DNA from: Janibacter endophyticus
Lineage (GTDB): Bacteria > Actinomycetota > Actinomycetes > Actinomycetales > Dermatophilaceae
DNA length: 64,000 bases
Reading direction: 5' to 3'
NCBI RefSeq assembly: GCF_016888335.1
Contig: NZ_JAFEJG010000004.1
Coordinates: 124,001 to 188,000 of the forward strand
Of this stretch, positions 54,676 to 62,782 are shown piece by piece. The notes beneath the pieces are model-generated. The model did not search any database. It saw only the letters and a program-made list of their open reading frames with translations, and was not told the DNA's origin. The first letter of the stretch is position 1. The number at the start of each line of letters is the position of its first letter. The translations under genes were made by a program, and so were the position numbers.

Positions 54676-55605
54676 ATGTCCGTCAGAGGCTCCCTTCGAG
54701 GCTCCTCCGTCGGTCCCCAGGGACCGATGGAGCACGTCCGTCGCGCGCTCGCCGAGGCCGTCCGGTCCCGGGTCGGCGGACCCGAGCGGGCAAAGCGCGA
54801 GCAGCGGATCTGGGGCACGGCCGGGCCGCGCTGGTTCACGCCCGACGACCCGATCTGGCGGGTGCACAAGGACCCGATCATGTTCATCGGCGGGCTGCGC
54901 TCGCTCTTCGTGCAGTCGCTGCACCCGCTCGCGATGGCCGGTGTCGACCAGCACTCCGGCTACCGCGGCGACCCCTGGGGGCGGCTGCAACGGACCAGCC
55001 TCTTCATCGCGACGACGACCTACGCGCGCGTCGAGGACGCCGAGACGATGATCCGGGCCATCCGCTCGATCCACACGCAGGTCACCGGGACCGACCCCCA
55101 GGGACGCGTCTACGAGGCGAACGACCCGCACCTGCTCGCCTGGGTCCACGCGGCGGAGTGCCACTCCTTCCTCGTGAGCCACCAGGCCTATGCCGTGTCA
55201 CCGCTGTCGGACGCGGACGCCGATACCTACGTCGCGCAGATGGGTTCGATCAGCGAGCGGCTCGGCTTCACCGGCGCGCCGACGACGGTCGCCGAGCTCG
55301 AGGCGACGATGGACGCGTACCGGCCCGAGCTCGAGGGCACGGAGGCGGCGGTGCGGACGATCCGCTTCGTGCTCGACGAGCCCGACCTGCCGCTCGTCGC
55401 CCGCCCCGCCTACGCAGCGCTCGCGCATGCTGCCCTCGCCGTCACGCCTGCCTGGGCCCGGACGATGCTCCAGCTCGACGAGACCCGCTGGCGGCAGGCG
55501 CCGCGGGTCGGTCCCGTCGCCGGCGCGGCCGCGATGCGCGTCATGCGGTGGGCCATCGACCACCCGGCGGACGACCCCTTCGCCCCCTGCCGGCAGCCGA
55601 CGTAG
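54676..55605 (+). CDS. DUF2236 (oxygenase MpaB-like) family protein
   Basis: A 309-residue soluble protein of the DUF2236/MpaB family. The conserved start of the domain is in RIWGTAGPRWFTPDDPIWRVHKDPIMFIGGLRSLFVQSLHPLAMAGVDQHSGY (key DPIMFIGGLRSL and HP-AMAGVD), with LAWVHAAECHSFL and later His/Arg residues that ligate haem in latex-clearing relatives. The physiological substrate is unknown. ATG 54676 has GAGG five bases upstream; a GTG two codons earlier is also possible. Eight bases after ilvA, so perhaps co-transcribed. Confidence 0.85.
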   Translation: MSVRGSLRGSSVGPQGPMEHVRRALAEAVRSRVGGPERAKREQRIWGTAGPRWFTPDDPIWRVHKDPIMFIGGLRSLFVQSLHPLAMAGVDQHSGYRGDPWGRLQRTSLFIATTTYARVEDAETMIRAIRSIHTQVTGTDPQGRVYEANDPHLLAWVHAAECHSFLVSHQAYAVSPLSDADADTYVAQMGSISERLGFTGAPTTVAELEATMDAYRPELEGTEAAVRTIRFVLDEPDLPLVARPAYAALAHAALAVTPAWARTMLQLDETRWRQAPRVGPVAGAAAMRVMRWAIDHPADDPFAPCRQPT

Positions 55606-55620
55606 CAGGGAAGCTGCTCG

Positions 55621-55716
55621 CGGGTACGACGACCGTTGCTCGGCCGCCCAGCCTCGAGAACCCCGCTCCGGCGGGGCGCGGCCCGCGTCCGATCGGACCA
55701 ATGGTCGTCGTACCCG
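55621..55716. repeat. Long-range inverted repeat (14-base arms) enclosing a small hairpin
   Basis: CGGGTACGACGACC (55621-55634) is the exact complement of GGTCGTCGTACCCG (55703-55716), 68 bases apart, with CCCCGC-TCCG-GCGGGG nested inside. The region lies between the DUF2236 gene and csoR; it may terminate transcription or be a small mobile remnant. Confidence 0.6.
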
Positions 55717-55751
55717 AGCGTCACGTTGGGGCGCCGGAGCCAGCTCTCGGA

Positions 55752-55768
55752 ATACCGGTAGGGGGTAT
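55752..55768 (+). promoter_or_regulatory. Predicted CsoR operator upstream of csoR
   Basis: ATACCGGTAGGGGGTAT has ATACC/GGTAT ends around a G-rich centre, matching the general CsoR box form. It lies 17 bases before the ATG at 55785; TATTGAT (55772-55778) could be the -10 of a leaderless transcript. Confidence 0.6.
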
Positions 55769-55784
55769 GGGTATTGATGCTAGT

Positions 55785-56075
55785 ATGACCACCATGAACG
55801 GCTACAGCGCCGACAAGGACGCCTACCTCAAGCGCCTCGCGCGCATCGAGGGGCAGGTCCGCGGCATCAAGCGGATGGTCGACGAGGACGTCTACTGCAT
55901 CGACATCCTCACCCAGGTCAGCGCGGTGACCAAGGCCCTCCAGGCCGTCAGCCTCGGCCTGCTCGAGGACCACGTCGGCCACTGCGTCGTCGAGGCCGCC
56001 CGCGAGAGCGACGAGGCCGCCGCCGAGAAGGTCCGCGAGGCCAGCCAGGCCATCGGGCGCCTCGTCCGATCCTGA
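55785..56075 (+). CDS. csoR: Copper-sensing repressor CsoR
   Basis: A 96-residue all-helical repressor that releases DNA on Cu(I) binding. The ligands C38, H63 and C67 keep the CsoR spacing (C-x24-H-x3-C) in DVYCIDI and DHVGHC. KRLARIEGQVRGIKRMV is the DNA-binding helix. ATG 55785 (MTTMNGYSADK) is chosen for its position just after the operator; ATG 55794 is possible. First gene of csoR-copZ-copA. Confidence 0.92.
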   Translation: MTTMNGYSADKDAYLKRLARIEGQVRGIKRMVDEDVYCIDILTQVSAVTKALQAVSLGLLEDHVGHCVVEAARESDEAAAEKVREASQAIGRLVRS

Positions 56076-56134
56076 CGCTTCGGGGCTCCTCCGCACCTCA
56101 GGGACCACCCACCACCCCCACCAAGGAGATCACC

Positions 56135-56353
56135 ATGAGCGAGCAGACCACCTTCACCGTCACGGGCATGACCTGTGGCAACTGCGTCAAGCACGTCACC
56201 GAGGAGCTCCAGGAGATCGACGGCGTCGCCGACGTCTCCGTCGACCTCGTCGCCGGCGGCGACTCCCCCGTCACGATCACCACCGACAGCCCCGTCAGCC
56301 AGGACGCCATCACCGCGGCCGTCGACGAGGCGGGCTACACGGTGACCTTCTGA
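56135..56353 (+). CDS. copZ: Copper chaperone CopZ (heavy-metal-associated domain)
   Basis: A 72-residue single HMA domain with the Cu(I) motif GMTCGNC near residue 13, which hands copper to the P-type ATPase encoded next. ATG 56135 follows AAGGAG. The TGA overlaps the copA ATG by one base (TGATG). Confidence 0.93.
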   Translation: MSEQTTFTVTGMTCGNCVKHVTEELQEIDGVADVSVDLVAGGDSPVTITTDSPVSQDAITAAVDEAGYTVTF

Positions 56354-58551
56354 TGACGACCCCGACCACCACCGAGGAGGTCACCGACCTCCAGGAGGTC
56401 GACCTCGCGATCACCGGCATGACGTGCGCCTCGTGCGTCGCCCGCGTCGAGAAGCGGCTCGGCAAGCTCGACGGCGTCACCGCGAGCGTCAACCTCGCGA
56501 CCGAGCGCGCCCACGTGACCTACCCGGCCACGATGACGCCCGACGAGCTCGTCCAGACCGTCGAGGCCAGCGGCTACGGCGCGAGCGTCCTCGACGCCGG
56601 CAGCCGCCTCGCTCCTCCGGAGCACACCCACGTCCGACTCGACGACCTCCGCCGGCGGCTCCTCGTCGCGGCTCCCCTGGCGCTCGTCGTCGTGGTCCTC
56701 GCGATGGGCCCGTGGCGGTTCCCCGCCAACCCGTGGCTGCAGATGCTCCTCACGGCCCCCGTCGTGCTCTGGTGCGCGTGGCCCTTCCACCGCGCCGCGG
56801 CGCTCAACGCCCGGCACCTCACCTCGACGATGGACACGCTCGTGAGCATCGGCGTGAGCGCAGCCTTCCTGTGGTCGCTCGTCGCCCTCGTCGTCGGCCC
56901 GGACGGGCACCCGCGCGAGCACGGGCACTACTACTTCGAGACGGCCGCGGTCGTCACCGCCTTCCTCCTCCTCGGTCGCTGGCTCGAGGCCCGGGCCAAG
57001 GACCAGGGCCGCTCGGCACTGACCAGCCTCATGGACCTCGGCGCCAAGAGCGTTGCGGTGCAGCGGATCTCGGCGACCACCCGGGCGACCACCGAGGTCG
57101 TCATCCCGATCGACGACCTGCGCGTCGGCGACCACTTCGTCGTCCGCCCGGGCGAGAAGGTCGCGACCGACGGCGTCGTCGTCGACGGAGTGAGCGCCAT
57201 CGACACCTCCGTCGTCACCGGCGAGTCGATCCCCGTCGACGTCGAGGCCGGGAGCACGGTCAACGCCGGCACGATCAACACCTCAGGCCGGCTCGTCGTC
57301 GAGGCCACCGCCGTCGGCGCCGAGACCTCGCTCGCCGCGATCACCCGGCTCGTCGAGCAGGCCCAGACCGGCAAGGCCGACGTCCAGCGCCTCGCCGACC
57401 GGGTCTCCGCGGTCTTCGTGCCCGTCGTCCTCGTGCTGGCGCTGCTGACCTTCGTCGGCTGGTGGATCGGCTCGGGCAGCGCGACGACCGCCATCGGTGT
57501 CGCGATCACCGTCCTCATCATCGCCTGCCCCTGCGCCCTCGGGCTCGCGACGCCGACGGCCCTGCTCGTCGGCACCTCCCGCGGCGCGCAGAAGGGCATC
57601 CTCATCAAGGGCCCTCAGGTCCTCGAGGACACCCGCAGCATCGACACCGTCGTCATGGACAAGACGGGGACGATCACCACCGGCCAGACCCGCCTGACCG
57701 ACCTCGCCGCGGAGCCCGGGCTGCACCCCTTCGCCGCCCTGGCGGCCGCCGCCGCCGTCGAGCGGGGCAGCGAGCACCCGATCGCTCGCGCCATCGTCGA
57801 CCGCGCCGAGGAGAAGGGGATCAAGATCCCCGACGCCACCGGCTTCAAGGCCCTCCCCGGGGCCGGCGCCCAGGCCGAGGTCAAGGGCACGCTCATCACC
57901 GTCGGCCTGCCCGAGCTCTTCGACGAGGTCCCCACCGAGCTCACGACCCTGGAGCGAGCGGGCACGACCGTGCTCGTCGGCTGGGACGGCCGCGCCCGCG
58001 GCGCCCTCACCGTCACCGACGACGTCCGCGAGACCTCCGCCCAGGCGATCCGCGACCTGCGGGCCGAGGGTCTCGAGGCCTGGCTGCTCAGCGGTGACAC
58101 CGAGCGCAACGCCCGGGCCGTCGCGGAGAAGGTCGGTATCGACCCCGAGCACATCGTCGCTGGCGTCAAACCGCACGAGAAGCACGCGAAGATCGCAGCC
58201 CTGCAGGAGCAGGGTCGCGTCGTCGCGATGGTCGGCGACGGGGTCAACGACGCCGCCGCGCTCGTCCAGGCCGACCTCGGTCTGGCGATGGGTGCCGGCA
58301 CCGACGTCGCGATGGAGTCCGCCGACATCGTCCTCGTCCGGGACGACCTCGCGTCGGTCCCCGAGGCGATGGCCCTCTCCCGGCGCACGCTCGAGGTCAT
58401 CAAGCAGAACCTCGTGTGGGCCTTCGGCTACAACACCCTCGCCATCCCGCTCGCGATGGCGGGGCTGCTCAACCCGATGATCGCGGGCGCGGCGATGGCC
58501 TTCAGCTCGGTCTGCGTCGTCCTCAACAGCCTGCGACTGCGCAGCGCCTGA
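56353..58551 (+). CDS. copA: Copper-exporting P1B-type ATPase CopA
   Basis: A 732-residue Cu(I)-exporting ATPase: an N-terminal HMA domain (GMTCASC, ~22-28), membrane helices, A-domain TGES (SVVTGESIPV), the intramembrane CPC metal site in IIACPCALGLATP, phosphorylation motif DKTGT, nucleotide-binding SEHP and hinge GDGVNDAAA. The CPC and single HMA fit the P1B-1 (copper/silver) class. Translationally coupled to copZ; followed by a strong 17-bp terminator. Confidence 0.95.
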   Translation: MTTPTTTEEVTDLQEVDLAITGMTCASCVARVEKRLGKLDGVTASVNLATERAHVTYPATMTPDELVQTVEASGYGASVLDAGSRLAPPEHTHVRLDDLRRRLLVAAPLALVVVVLAMGPWRFPANPWLQMLLTAPVVLWCAWPFHRAAALNARHLTSTMDTLVSIGVSAAFLWSLVALVVGPDGHPREHGHYYFETAAVVTAFLLLGRWLEARAKDQGRSALTSLMDLGAKSVAVQRISATTRATTEVVIPIDDLRVGDHFVVRPGEKVATDGVVVDGVSAIDTSVVTGESIPVDVEAGSTVNAGTINTSGRLVVEATAVGAETSLAAITRLVEQAQTGKADVQRLADRVSAVFVPVVLVLALLTFVGWWIGSGSATTAIGVAITVLIIACPCALGLATPTALLVGTSRGAQKGILIKGPQVLEDTRSIDTVVMDKTGTITTGQTRLTDLAAEPGLHPFAALAAAAAVERGSEHPIARAIVDRAEEKGIKIPDATGFKALPGAGAQAEVKGTLITVGLPELFDEVPTELTTLERAGTTVLVGWDGRARGALTVTDDVRETSAQAIRDLRAEGLEAWLLSGDTERNARAVAEKVGIDPEHIVAGVKPHEKHAKIAALQEQGRVVAMVGDGVNDAAALVQADLGLAMGAGTDVAMESADIVLVRDDLASVPEAMALSRRTLEVIKQNLVWAFGYNTLAIPLAMAGLLNPMIAGAAMAFSSVCVVLNSLRLRSA

Positions 58552-58558
58552 CCCACGG

Positions 58559-58597
58559 CGAAGGGGGCCGCCCGGGTGATCCGGGCGGCCCCCTTCG
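58559..58597. terminator. Bidirectional terminator, 17-bp perfect stem
   Basis: CGAAGGGGGCCGCCCGG pairs perfectly with CCGGGCGGCCCCCTTCG around GTGAT, between copA (plus) and the VOC gene (minus). Same octamer ends and nearly the same CCGG-TGAT-CCGG core as the terminator at 10.94 kb. Confidence 0.82.
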
Positions 58598-58612
58598 GGT
58601 GTCGGTCAGCCA

Positions 58613-59248
58613 TCAGATGGTGACGGAACCGTTCGGCGTGCGGAGCGTGACCGAGAGCAGGCCGGGCGTGCCGTGCGGGGCGACGAACTGGTAGTCGATG
58701 CCCGTGTCCTGCGGCGCCTCGGGCAGACCCAGCCAGTCGAGGACCCGGGCGGGATCGCCGGCGATGAGCAGCGACTCGATGCGCACGTCCGCGGTGTTCT
58801 CGGCGCTGGGGTGGTCGCTGTCCTCGTCCCACTTCACGAAGAACGGCAGCTGCGGGTCGGCCTGGGTGCCCTTGATGCCGATCTGGCGCCAGCTGAAGAC
58901 GCGACCGTCGGGCAGCTTGCGGCAGCCCTCGACGGACTCGCGGCCGAGACGGCTCTCCACCTCGGTGAGGTCGTCCACCTGGATGACCCAGCCCATCCAT
59001 CCGCCGCCGGACCCGGAGCGGGCACGCACGACCTGGCCGAAGGGCGCCTTGTCGGACGCGGGGTGGTCGAGCACCTCGACGACCTCGATGTAGCGGCCGT
59101 CAGCCAGCGGCAGGATCTTGTTGCGCGTACCGAAGCGCGGATGGACGCCGCCGTCGACGGGCGTCACACCGATGGCCTCACCGAGGCGCTCAGCGGTGGC
59201 CTGCAGCCCTGCAGGCTCGGCGGCGAAAGAAACATGGTCGACGCGCAT
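58613..59248 (-). CDS. VOC/glyoxalase-like domain protein (Glyoxalase_3 type)
   Basis: A 211-residue protein beginning MRVDHVSFAAEPAGLQATAERLGEAIGV, a VOC betaalphabeta start with the metal His, followed by GGVHPRFGTRNKILPLADGRYIEVVEVL, typical of the glyoxalase-like PF13468 group, and a second VOC half (RIESLLIAGDPARVLDWLG). Substrate unknown. ATG 59248 gives the domain start; ATG 59257 three codons upstream is an alternative. Neither has a clear ribosome-binding site. Confidence 0.78.
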   Translation of the reverse strand: MRVDHVSFAAEPAGLQATAERLGEAIGVTPVDGGVHPRFGTRNKILPLADGRYIEVVEVLDHPASDKAPFGQVVRARSGSGGGWMGWVIQVDDLTEVESRLGRESVEGCRKLPDGRVFSWRQIGIKGTQADPQLPFFVKWDEDSDHPSAENTADVRIESLLIAGDPARVLDWLGLPEAPQDTGIDYQFVAPHGTPGLLSVTLRTPNGSVTI

Positions 59249-59319
59249 AGGAGGCATCGTGGCACGGGCCCCGCGCTCCGACCGAATCGCCCCTGCGACG
59301 AGCGGTCGTCCCCTGCTGA

Positions 59320-60120
59320 TCAGGGACGACGCTGGCGGACTGCCTCGTAGAGGACGATCGCGGCAGACGTCGCGACGTTGAGCGAGTTCGCCTGTCCCAC
59401 CATGGGGATCCGCACGCGGTGGTCCGACGCGGCGAGCGCCGCGGTGGTGAGCCCGTACTTCTCGGACCCGACGGCGACGGCGACCGCGCCGGAGTAGTCG
59501 ACGTCGGTGTGCAGCGTCTCGGTGTCGGGTGTCGTCGCGACGACGGCGATACCCCGCTCCCCCAGCCAGGCCCATGCCTCGGTGCGGGTCGTCGCCACGA
59601 CGGGGACCGAGAAGACCGTGCCCTTGCTGCCCCGCACGACGTTGGGGTTGCCCCAGTCGGTGACGCAGTCGGCGGCCACGACGAGGTCGACGCCGGCGGC
59701 GTCGGCCGTGCGCAGCATGGCCCCGAGGTTCCCCGGCTTCTCCACCCCTTCGACGAGGAGGACGAAGGGGTGAGCCGGCAGCTCGACCTCGTCCCAGGTG
59801 AGTCCGGGGGCGGGCATCTTGGCGAGGACACCGTCGGGACCCTCGCGGTAGGCGACCTTGTCGAAGGCCGCCCGGGAGAGCTCGACGACCGTCGCGCCGG
59901 CGGCGCGGGCGGCCTCGACGGCCTCGGGGCCGTAGTCCTGCATCAGCTCGGGGCAGTGGTAGACGGCGAAGGGGGTGACCCCGGCCTCGAGCGCGAGGGT
60001 GAGCTCCTCGGTGCCCTCGAGCACGGTCGTGCCGGTCTCCTCCCGCGTGCGGCGTCGGCGGAGCGCGACGAGCTCCTTGAGGCGGGGGTTCGACGGAGAG
60101 GTGATGTGCAGATCGGCCAT
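59320..60120 (-). CDS. TrmH/SpoU-family RNA 2'-O-methyltransferase
   Basis: A 266-residue SPOUT methyltransferase with an N-terminal substrate-binding domain (ITSPSNPRLKELVALRRRRTREE, VLEGTEEL) and the trefoil-knot core: GVEKPGNLGAMLRTADAAGVD (motif 1 with Asn/Arg), VRGSKGTVFSVPV and IPMVGQANSLNVATSAAIVLYE (motif 3). It methylates a ribose in rRNA or tRNA; the target is not predictable. ATG 60120. Only 12-30 bases separate it from the divergent PAP2 gene. Confidence 0.88.
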   Translation of the reverse strand: MADLHITSPSNPRLKELVALRRRRTREETGTTVLEGTEELTLALEAGVTPFAVYHCPELMQDYGPEAVEAARAAGATVVELSRAAFDKVAYREGPDGVLAKMPAPGLTWDEVELPAHPFVLLVEGVEKPGNLGAMLRTADAAGVDLVVAADCVTDWGNPNVVRGSKGTVFSVPVVATTRTEAWAWLGERGIAVVATTPDTETLHTDVDYSGAVAVAVGSEKYGLTTAALAASDHRVRIPMVGQANSLNVATSAAIVLYEAVRQRRP

Positions 60121-60150
60121 GACGGGTCCAGGATGCCGCAGACTGAACCG

Positions 60151-60885
60151 ATGCCGAGCAGCGACGAGCCCGAGCCGACCACCCAGACCCGACATCTCGA
60201 GCCTCGGCGGCCCAGCCCGTGGCGGCTCCTCGTCGCCTTCCTCGTCATGGCCGCGGCGATGCTCGTCACGGCCTGGGTCGGCAAGCAGGTCGTCCTCGCG
60301 AGCTCCTCGGTGCGCGACCTCGACGAGCGCGTGAGCGACGCAGCCGTGACCTTCTCGCTGGCCAGGCCCTGGCTCGTCGACCTGCTCCTCGGCTGGTCGC
60401 ACGCCACCGAGCCGTGGGTCCTCTACCTGCTGCTCACGGTCCTCGCCGGCGGCCTCGCCCTCCGGGGGCTCGTGCAACGCCGGGCGCTGTGGATCGTGCC
60501 GGTCGCGCTCGTCGGGTGGGGTCTGGCGGTCCTGTGCAAGCTCATCGTCGGGCGTCCCCGCCCCGTGCCCGAGGAGGCGATCAAGCACTCCCTCGGCTAC
60601 AGCTATCCCTCCGGGCACGCGACGAACAGCACGATCGCGATGATCCTGCTCGTCGTGCTGCTCTGGCCGCTGGCCCGCCGGGCGTGGTCACGCACGCTGC
60701 TCGTCCTCGGGGCGGCGAGCGTCGCCGCGCTCACCTGCCTCGACCGTATCTTCCTCGGCGTGCACTACCCGAGCGACGTCGTCGCCGGCGTGCTCGTCGG
60801 GTCGGCGATGACGGCGGCCGCACTGCTCATCGGGCTGCGCCGGCAGCCGGGGCCGACCCGACCACCTCGGTCGAGCCGCGCGTAG
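60151..60885 (+). CDS. PAP2 superfamily phosphatase (undecaprenyl- or lipid-phosphate phosphatase type)
   Basis: A 244-residue membrane phosphatase with five to six helices and the three PAP2 motifs: KLIVGRPRP, YPSGHATN and RIFLGVHYPSD (His and Asp). It dephosphorylates lipid pyrophosphates or phosphatidic-type substrates outside the membrane. ATG 60151 (MPSSDEPEP) is used; ATG 60133 is possible but lies 12 bases from the divergent gene. Its TAG is one base from the convergent DUF1206 stop. Confidence 0.86.
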   Translation: MPSSDEPEPTTQTRHLEPRRPSPWRLLVAFLVMAAAMLVTAWVGKQVVLASSSVRDLDERVSDAAVTFSLARPWLVDLLLGWSHATEPWVLYLLLTVLAGGLALRGLVQRRALWIVPVALVGWGLAVLCKLIVGRPRPVPEEAIKHSLGYSYPSGHATNSTIAMILLVVLLWPLARRAWSRTLLVLGAASVAALTCLDRIFLGVHYPSDVVAGVLVGSAMTAAALLIGLRRQPGPTRPPRSSRA

Positions 60886-60886
60886 C

Positions 60887-61687
60887 TCAGTCGAGCTTGG
60901 CGTAGCGGGCGCGGACGAAGCAGTACAGGCCGAAGGCGAGGATGCCGAGCGCCACCGCGGTGAGCAGGTAGGGCCCGAAGGGCTGGTCCTTGAGGGACTT
61001 GAGCGCCCCGTCGAGCCCGGTCGCCTCCTCCGACTCCTGCTGCCAGGCAGCGACGACGAAGAAGACCCCGACGAGGGCGAGCACGACCCCCTTCGCCGGG
61101 TAGCCGAAGGTCCCGACGCTCGTCGCGAGGACGCCCGGGTTCTTCGTGAGGTCGCCGAGGAAGCCGTGAGTGACTCCCTTGCGGACGTAGTACGCGCCGA
61201 CACCGATGACGACGAGCCCGACGGCTGCGACGAGGACCTGACCGGCCGGGTAGCTCATGAGGGTCTGCGTCACGCCCTGGGTCTGCTCCTCGCTCGAGCC
61301 GCTCGACCCGGATCCCGCGGCGAAGCGCACCGCCGTCCATGCGATCGCGGCGTAGACGACGGCCTTGGCACCCGACTTCGCCCGGTCGGTCGCCTCGCTC
61401 TCCCCGGACGGGGGCGAGACGACCTCGGTGAGGTACCAGAGGGCCAGCGCACCGGCGCCGACGACGAAGACCCACAGGGTCACCGTGCCGAGCGGCTGCG
61501 ACGCGAGGGCCGCGAAGGCGCCCGACTGGTCGGCCTGTCCGCCTCCTCCGCCCCAGGCGACCTGGAGCGCGATGACGGCGATGACGACGTGCAGCAGCCC
61601 GTTGACGACGTGGCCGACGCGGGCGAGCGCGATGAGTGCCGGGTGAGAACCGATCGCGTCGGCGGTGCGGCGGGCTTCCTGGGTCAC
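60887..61687 (-). CDS. DUF1206 family membrane protein
   Basis: A 266-residue protein with six hydrophobic helices arranged as three pairs, each preceded by a related motif: ALARVGHVVNGLLHVVIAVIAL, AKSGAKAVVYAAIAWTAVRFA and VGTFGYPAKGVVLALVGVFFV (recurrent G-x-x-x-x-x-V/K pattern). This triplication is the DUF1206 signature. Function unknown. GTG 61687 overlaps the stop of the HAD phosphatase gene (GTGA). Confidence 0.85.
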   Translation of the reverse strand: MTQEARRTADAIGSHPALIALARVGHVVNGLLHVVIAVIALQVAWGGGGGQADQSGAFAALASQPLGTVTLWVFVVGAGALALWYLTEVVSPPSGESEATDRAKSGAKAVVYAAIAWTAVRFAAGSGSSGSSEEQTQGVTQTLMSYPAGQVLVAAVGLVVIGVGAYYVRKGVTHGFLGDLTKNPGVLATSVGTFGYPAKGVVLALVGVFFVVAAWQQESEEATGLDGALKSLKDQPFGPYLLTAVALGILAFGLYCFVRARYAKLD

Positions 61688-62490
61688 ACCAGCGAGCGTA
61701 GGACCTCCGCGAGCCCGTCGGCCTCTACGGTGCCGGTCACCTCGTCGGCAGCCGCCTTGACCTCGTCCGGGGCCTGCCCCATGGCGACACCGCGCGCCGC
61801 CCAGCGGAGCATCTCGAGGTCGTTGCGCTGGTCGCCGACGGCGACCGTGAGGTGCGGCTCGACGTGGAGGCGACGGCGGACGATCTCCAGCGCCGACCCC
61901 TTCGACACGCCCTCGGGGTTGATGTCGAGCCAAGCGGTGAAACCGATGGCGTACGTGACCCCGTGCAGGCCCGCCTGCTCGACGATCTCGGCGAACTCCT
62001 CGGGTGTCGCCTCGGGCATGCGGAAGGTCACACGGGTCGTGCGGTGGCGCAGCAGCTCGTCCCACGGCACGACGGTCTGCGCGCCCTGGAGCTCGTCCTC
62101 GGGGTAGGGGGCGCTGAGCCGGTGCCCGACGCCGAGCTCCTCGACCGCGACGAGCGCGTCGGGCATCACGGTGCGCAGCCGGGTGAGCACCGGTGCCGGG
62201 TCGAAGGTGACGATGTCGTCGTCGTCGACCGTCCAGCCGTCTGGCGCTTCGGGGTCGAGCCGGACGGTCACCGCACCGTTGGAGCAGACGGCCCATCCGG
62301 TCTGCAGGTCGAGCATCTCAGCGATGGGCATCGTCGCGACGACGCTGCGCCCGGTCGCGATGACGACGTGGTGACCCGCAGCGCGGACCGCGTCGATCGC
62401 CTCCTTGACCGCCGGGCGCAGCGTGCCGTCGTGAGTGATCGTCGTGCCGTCGATGTCCAGGCAGATGAGGTGCGGATCCACGACGCTCAC
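61684..62490 (-). CDS. HAD-superfamily phosphatase, Cof type (IIB)
   Basis: A 268-residue cytosolic phosphatase. Motif I is LDIDGTTI (nucleophile Asp and acid Asp), motif II is ATGRS, motif III Lys is in GVSKGSALE and motif IV is VGDQRNDLEML. The inserted IIB cap (about 85-195) sets the substrate, probably a sugar phosphate or flavin-type phosphate. GTG 62490 is taken; another GTG three codons downstream exists. Divergent from the FMN riboswitch/rib genes; that neighbourhood makes a flavin-precursor phosphatase conceivable but unproven. Confidence 0.86.
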   Translation of the reverse strand: MSVVDPHLICLDIDGTTITHDGTLRPAVKEAIDAVRAAGHHVVIATGRSVVATMPIAEMLDLQTGWAVCSNGAVTVRLDPEAPDGWTVDDDDIVTFDPAPVLTRLRTVMPDALVAVEELGVGHRLSAPYPEDELQGAQTVVPWDELLRHRTTRVTFRMPEATPEEFAEIVEQAGLHGVTYAIGFTAWLDINPEGVSKGSALEIVRRRLHVEPHLTVAVGDQRNDLEMLRWAARGVAMGQAPDEVKAAADEVTGTVEADGLAEVLRSLV

Positions 62491-62556
62491 GCTAGACGGT
62501 CCGGTGTGCGGCACGTCATGGCGGCGTCGTCGCGGGTCGGGGTACCGTCGAGCCAT

Positions 62557-62681
62557 CGTGCTCCGGGGTCGGTGCAATTCCGAGCCGGCGGTGACAGTCC
62601 GCGACCCGCTCGCAGCCAGCGAGCGGTTGACGAGGTGAAACTCCTCGACCGACGGTGAAAGTCCGGAAGGGAGGCAGCACG
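62557..62681 (+). ncRNA. FMN riboswitch (RFN element)
   Basis: Highly conserved RFN segments are present in order: GGGGTCGGTGCAATTCCGA, CCGGCGGTGACAGTCCGCGA, GACGAGGTGAAACTCC, CCGACGGTGAAAGTCCGGA and GGGAGGCAGCACG. The closing stem pairs CGTGCT (62557-62562) with AGCACG (62676-62681). It lies 101 bases before the ribD start and should repress ribD-ribE when FMN is plentiful; no obvious terminator follows, so control of translation initiation is more likely. Confidence 0.95.
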
Positions 62682-62782
62682 ACGGGCAGGCGCATTCCCC
62701 GACGACGGGCGCGCCGCAGCCCTGACGCGACCTCGCGCGCACGCACACCCCGGAGCTGGACCGACACCGACCGGAGGCAGCC

